Below, in pieces: positions 6,425 to 6,766 of a stretch of DNA of 6,766 bases. The stretch comes from SFTJ01 sp051871515 (GTDB lineage: Bacteria > Bacteroidota > Bacteroidia > Bacteroidales > Muribaculaceae): contig JBJECY010000102.1 in assembly GCA_051871515.1 (NCBI GenBank), positions 1-6,766 of the forward strand. The letters run 5' to 3'. The translations under genes and the position numbers were made by a program. Every line of letters begins with the position of its first letter. The stretch's first letter is position 1. Under the pieces are notes generated by a model. It saw nothing but the letters and a program-made list of their open reading frames with translations, was not told the origin of the DNA and made no database searches.

Positions 6425-6464
6425 CTTTGTTCTGCTATATGGTTATACGCCTTATGCAGCAAAG
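6425..6464. repeat. Imperfect inverted repeat upstream of the sigma gene
   Basis: CTTTG (6425-6429) and CTGC (6432-6435) pair with GCAGCAAAG (6456-6464) with a two-base bulge, and ATA/TAT and GG/CC pairs can extend the stem inward. It lies 56-95 bases upstream of the sigma start codon, in a 133-base space that must hold the operon promoter. It could be a leader hairpin or an operator; chance cannot be excluded. Confidence 0.4.
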
Positions 6465-6502
6465 TGTGACATGCCAACGGCAATTTTTTTCTTGGGATAT
6501 GC

Positions 6503-6540
6503 AAAAAATAAGACGAGAGACATAAGCCTCTCGTCTTATT
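6503..6540 (-). terminator. Terminator of the tRNA gene
   Basis: A perfect 13-base inverted repeat (6507-6519 with 6528-6540, AATAAGACGAGAG) encloses an eight-base loop. Read on the reverse strand, the stem runs into TTTTTT. It begins three bases after the tRNA 3' end and isolates the tRNA from the sigma operon that follows on the same strand. Confidence 0.9.
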
Positions 6541-6543
6541 AAG

Positions 6544-6617
6544 TAGCGGGATCGAGAATTGAACTCGAGACCTCCGGGTTATGAATCCGACGCTCTAACC
6601 AACTGAGCTATCCCGCC
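6544..6617 (-). tRNA. tRNA with CAT anticodon, probably elongator tRNA-Met
   Basis: The reverse strand folds into a full cloverleaf of 74 bases. The acceptor is GGCGGGA with TCCCGCT (first pair G-U, then six Watson-Crick pairs). The D arm is GCTC/GAGC with an AGTTGGTTA loop. The anticodon loop is TTCATAA. The T arm is TCGAG/CTCGA around TTCAATT, and the discriminator base is A. No CCA is encoded. The G1-U72 pair differs from the C1-A72 mismatch of bacterial initiator tRNA, and the anticodon stem lacks the initiator's three G-C pairs, so this is not the initiator. A lysidine-modified tRNA-Ile with the same anticodon gene sequence is the alternative. The anticodon stem has U27-G43 and an A31-C39 mismatch. 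Confidence 0.93.
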
Positions 6618-6639
6618 ATCCTACAACTCTGTTTCCGAA

Positions 6640-6669
6640 TTGCGAGTGCAAAGTTAGTTATTAATTTTG
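6640..6669 (+). promoter_or_regulatory. Divergent promoter for the gene running off the right end
   Basis: TTG (6640-6642) and TAATTTTG (6662-6669) are separated by 19 bases. The predicted start near 6674 lies about 38 bases before an ATG at 6712. Its elements interleave with those of the reverse-strand tRNA promoter. Confidence 0.5.
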
Positions 6670-6679
6670 GTTTATGCAA
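6649..6679 (-). promoter_or_regulatory. Promoter of the tRNA gene
   Basis: On the reverse strand TTG (6679-6677) and TAACTTTG (6656-6649) are separated by 20 bases, a very good Bacteroidota promoter match. Transcription would start near 6644, about 27 bases before the first base of the mature tRNA. It overlaps a forward-strand promoter. Confidence 0.65.
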
Positions 6680-6711
6680 GAGCTTTTTTTATTTTTGAAC
6701 GATTTTTTGTC

Positions 6712-6766
6712 ATGAAAGATTCCAATAAGAAGTGCAACGGCCAAAGCCCACTCTCCATCGCAGGGG
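6712..6766 (+). CDS. Partial open reading frame cut by the window end, function unknown
   Basis: An ATG at 6712 opens a frame of 18 codons (starting MKDSNKKCNGQSP) that stays open to the edge. The leader is AT-rich and a good promoter lies just upstream, which favours a real gene start. The N-terminus is polar with no signal peptide. The fragment is too short to assign a family. Reverse-strand frames here are also open to the edge but would end within 6661-6712, so a gene ending on that strand cannot be excluded. Confidence 0.4.
   Translation, partial: MKDSNKKCNGQSPLSIAG

Noticed and set aside
6544..6617. tRNA gene as an integration site for a mobile element
   Set aside because: No integrase gene, direct repeat of the tRNA 3' end, or atypical DNA is visible next to it in this window.

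Overview
The window looks like a chromosomal segment from a gut member of the Bacteroidales, most plausibly Muribaculaceae or Prevotellaceae. The evidence is indirect but consistent. Several intergenic spaces carry the Bacteroidota promoter pattern (TTG, about 20 bases, TAnnTTTG). Start codons follow A-rich leaders with no Shine-Dalgarno sequence. The tRNA gene encodes no CCA end. The protein families are typical of Bacteroidota: a TGS/ThrRS-like nucleoside kinase, a PCMD-type secreted protein with a short type IX-like C-terminal tail, and a lineage-specific ECF sigma operon.

Layout: (1) 1-191 holds two candidate promoters for a forward-strand nucleoside kinase gene (192-1868), which fuses a ThrRS-like N-terminal half to a P-loop uridine-kinase-like domain. 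(2) A strong hairpin at 1928-1966, T-rich on both sides, separates it from the convergent reverse-strand gene 2045-3592, a secreted multidomain protein. (3) The 418-base space 3593-4010 contains the promoter of that gene and the terminator of the next operon. (4) 4011-6369 is a four-gene reverse-strand operon, in transcription order: ECF sigma factor, single-pass membrane protein of anti-sigma type (ATGA overlap with the sigma gene), small secreted DUF protein, and a probable outer-membrane beta-barrel protein. (5) A tRNA with anticodon CAT (6544-6617, reverse strand) has its own terminator and promoter. (6) The promoter of the tRNA overlaps a divergent forward promoter that seems to drive a gene cut off by the window end.

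The sigma operon is the best candidate for an under-described system. The likely logic is that the membrane protein holds the sigma factor at the inner membrane, while the periplasmic and outer-membrane products are part of the sensed or controlled envelope function. The membrane protein lacks the usual zinc anti-sigma motif, and neither downstream product has a known role. The second notable item is the kinase: by alignment from memory with ThrRS, all four metal/catalytic residues of the editing site are replaced, so the ThrRS-like half is probably a non-catalytic regulatory or binding module. No CRISPR array, insertion sequence, phage gene or rRNA is visible.
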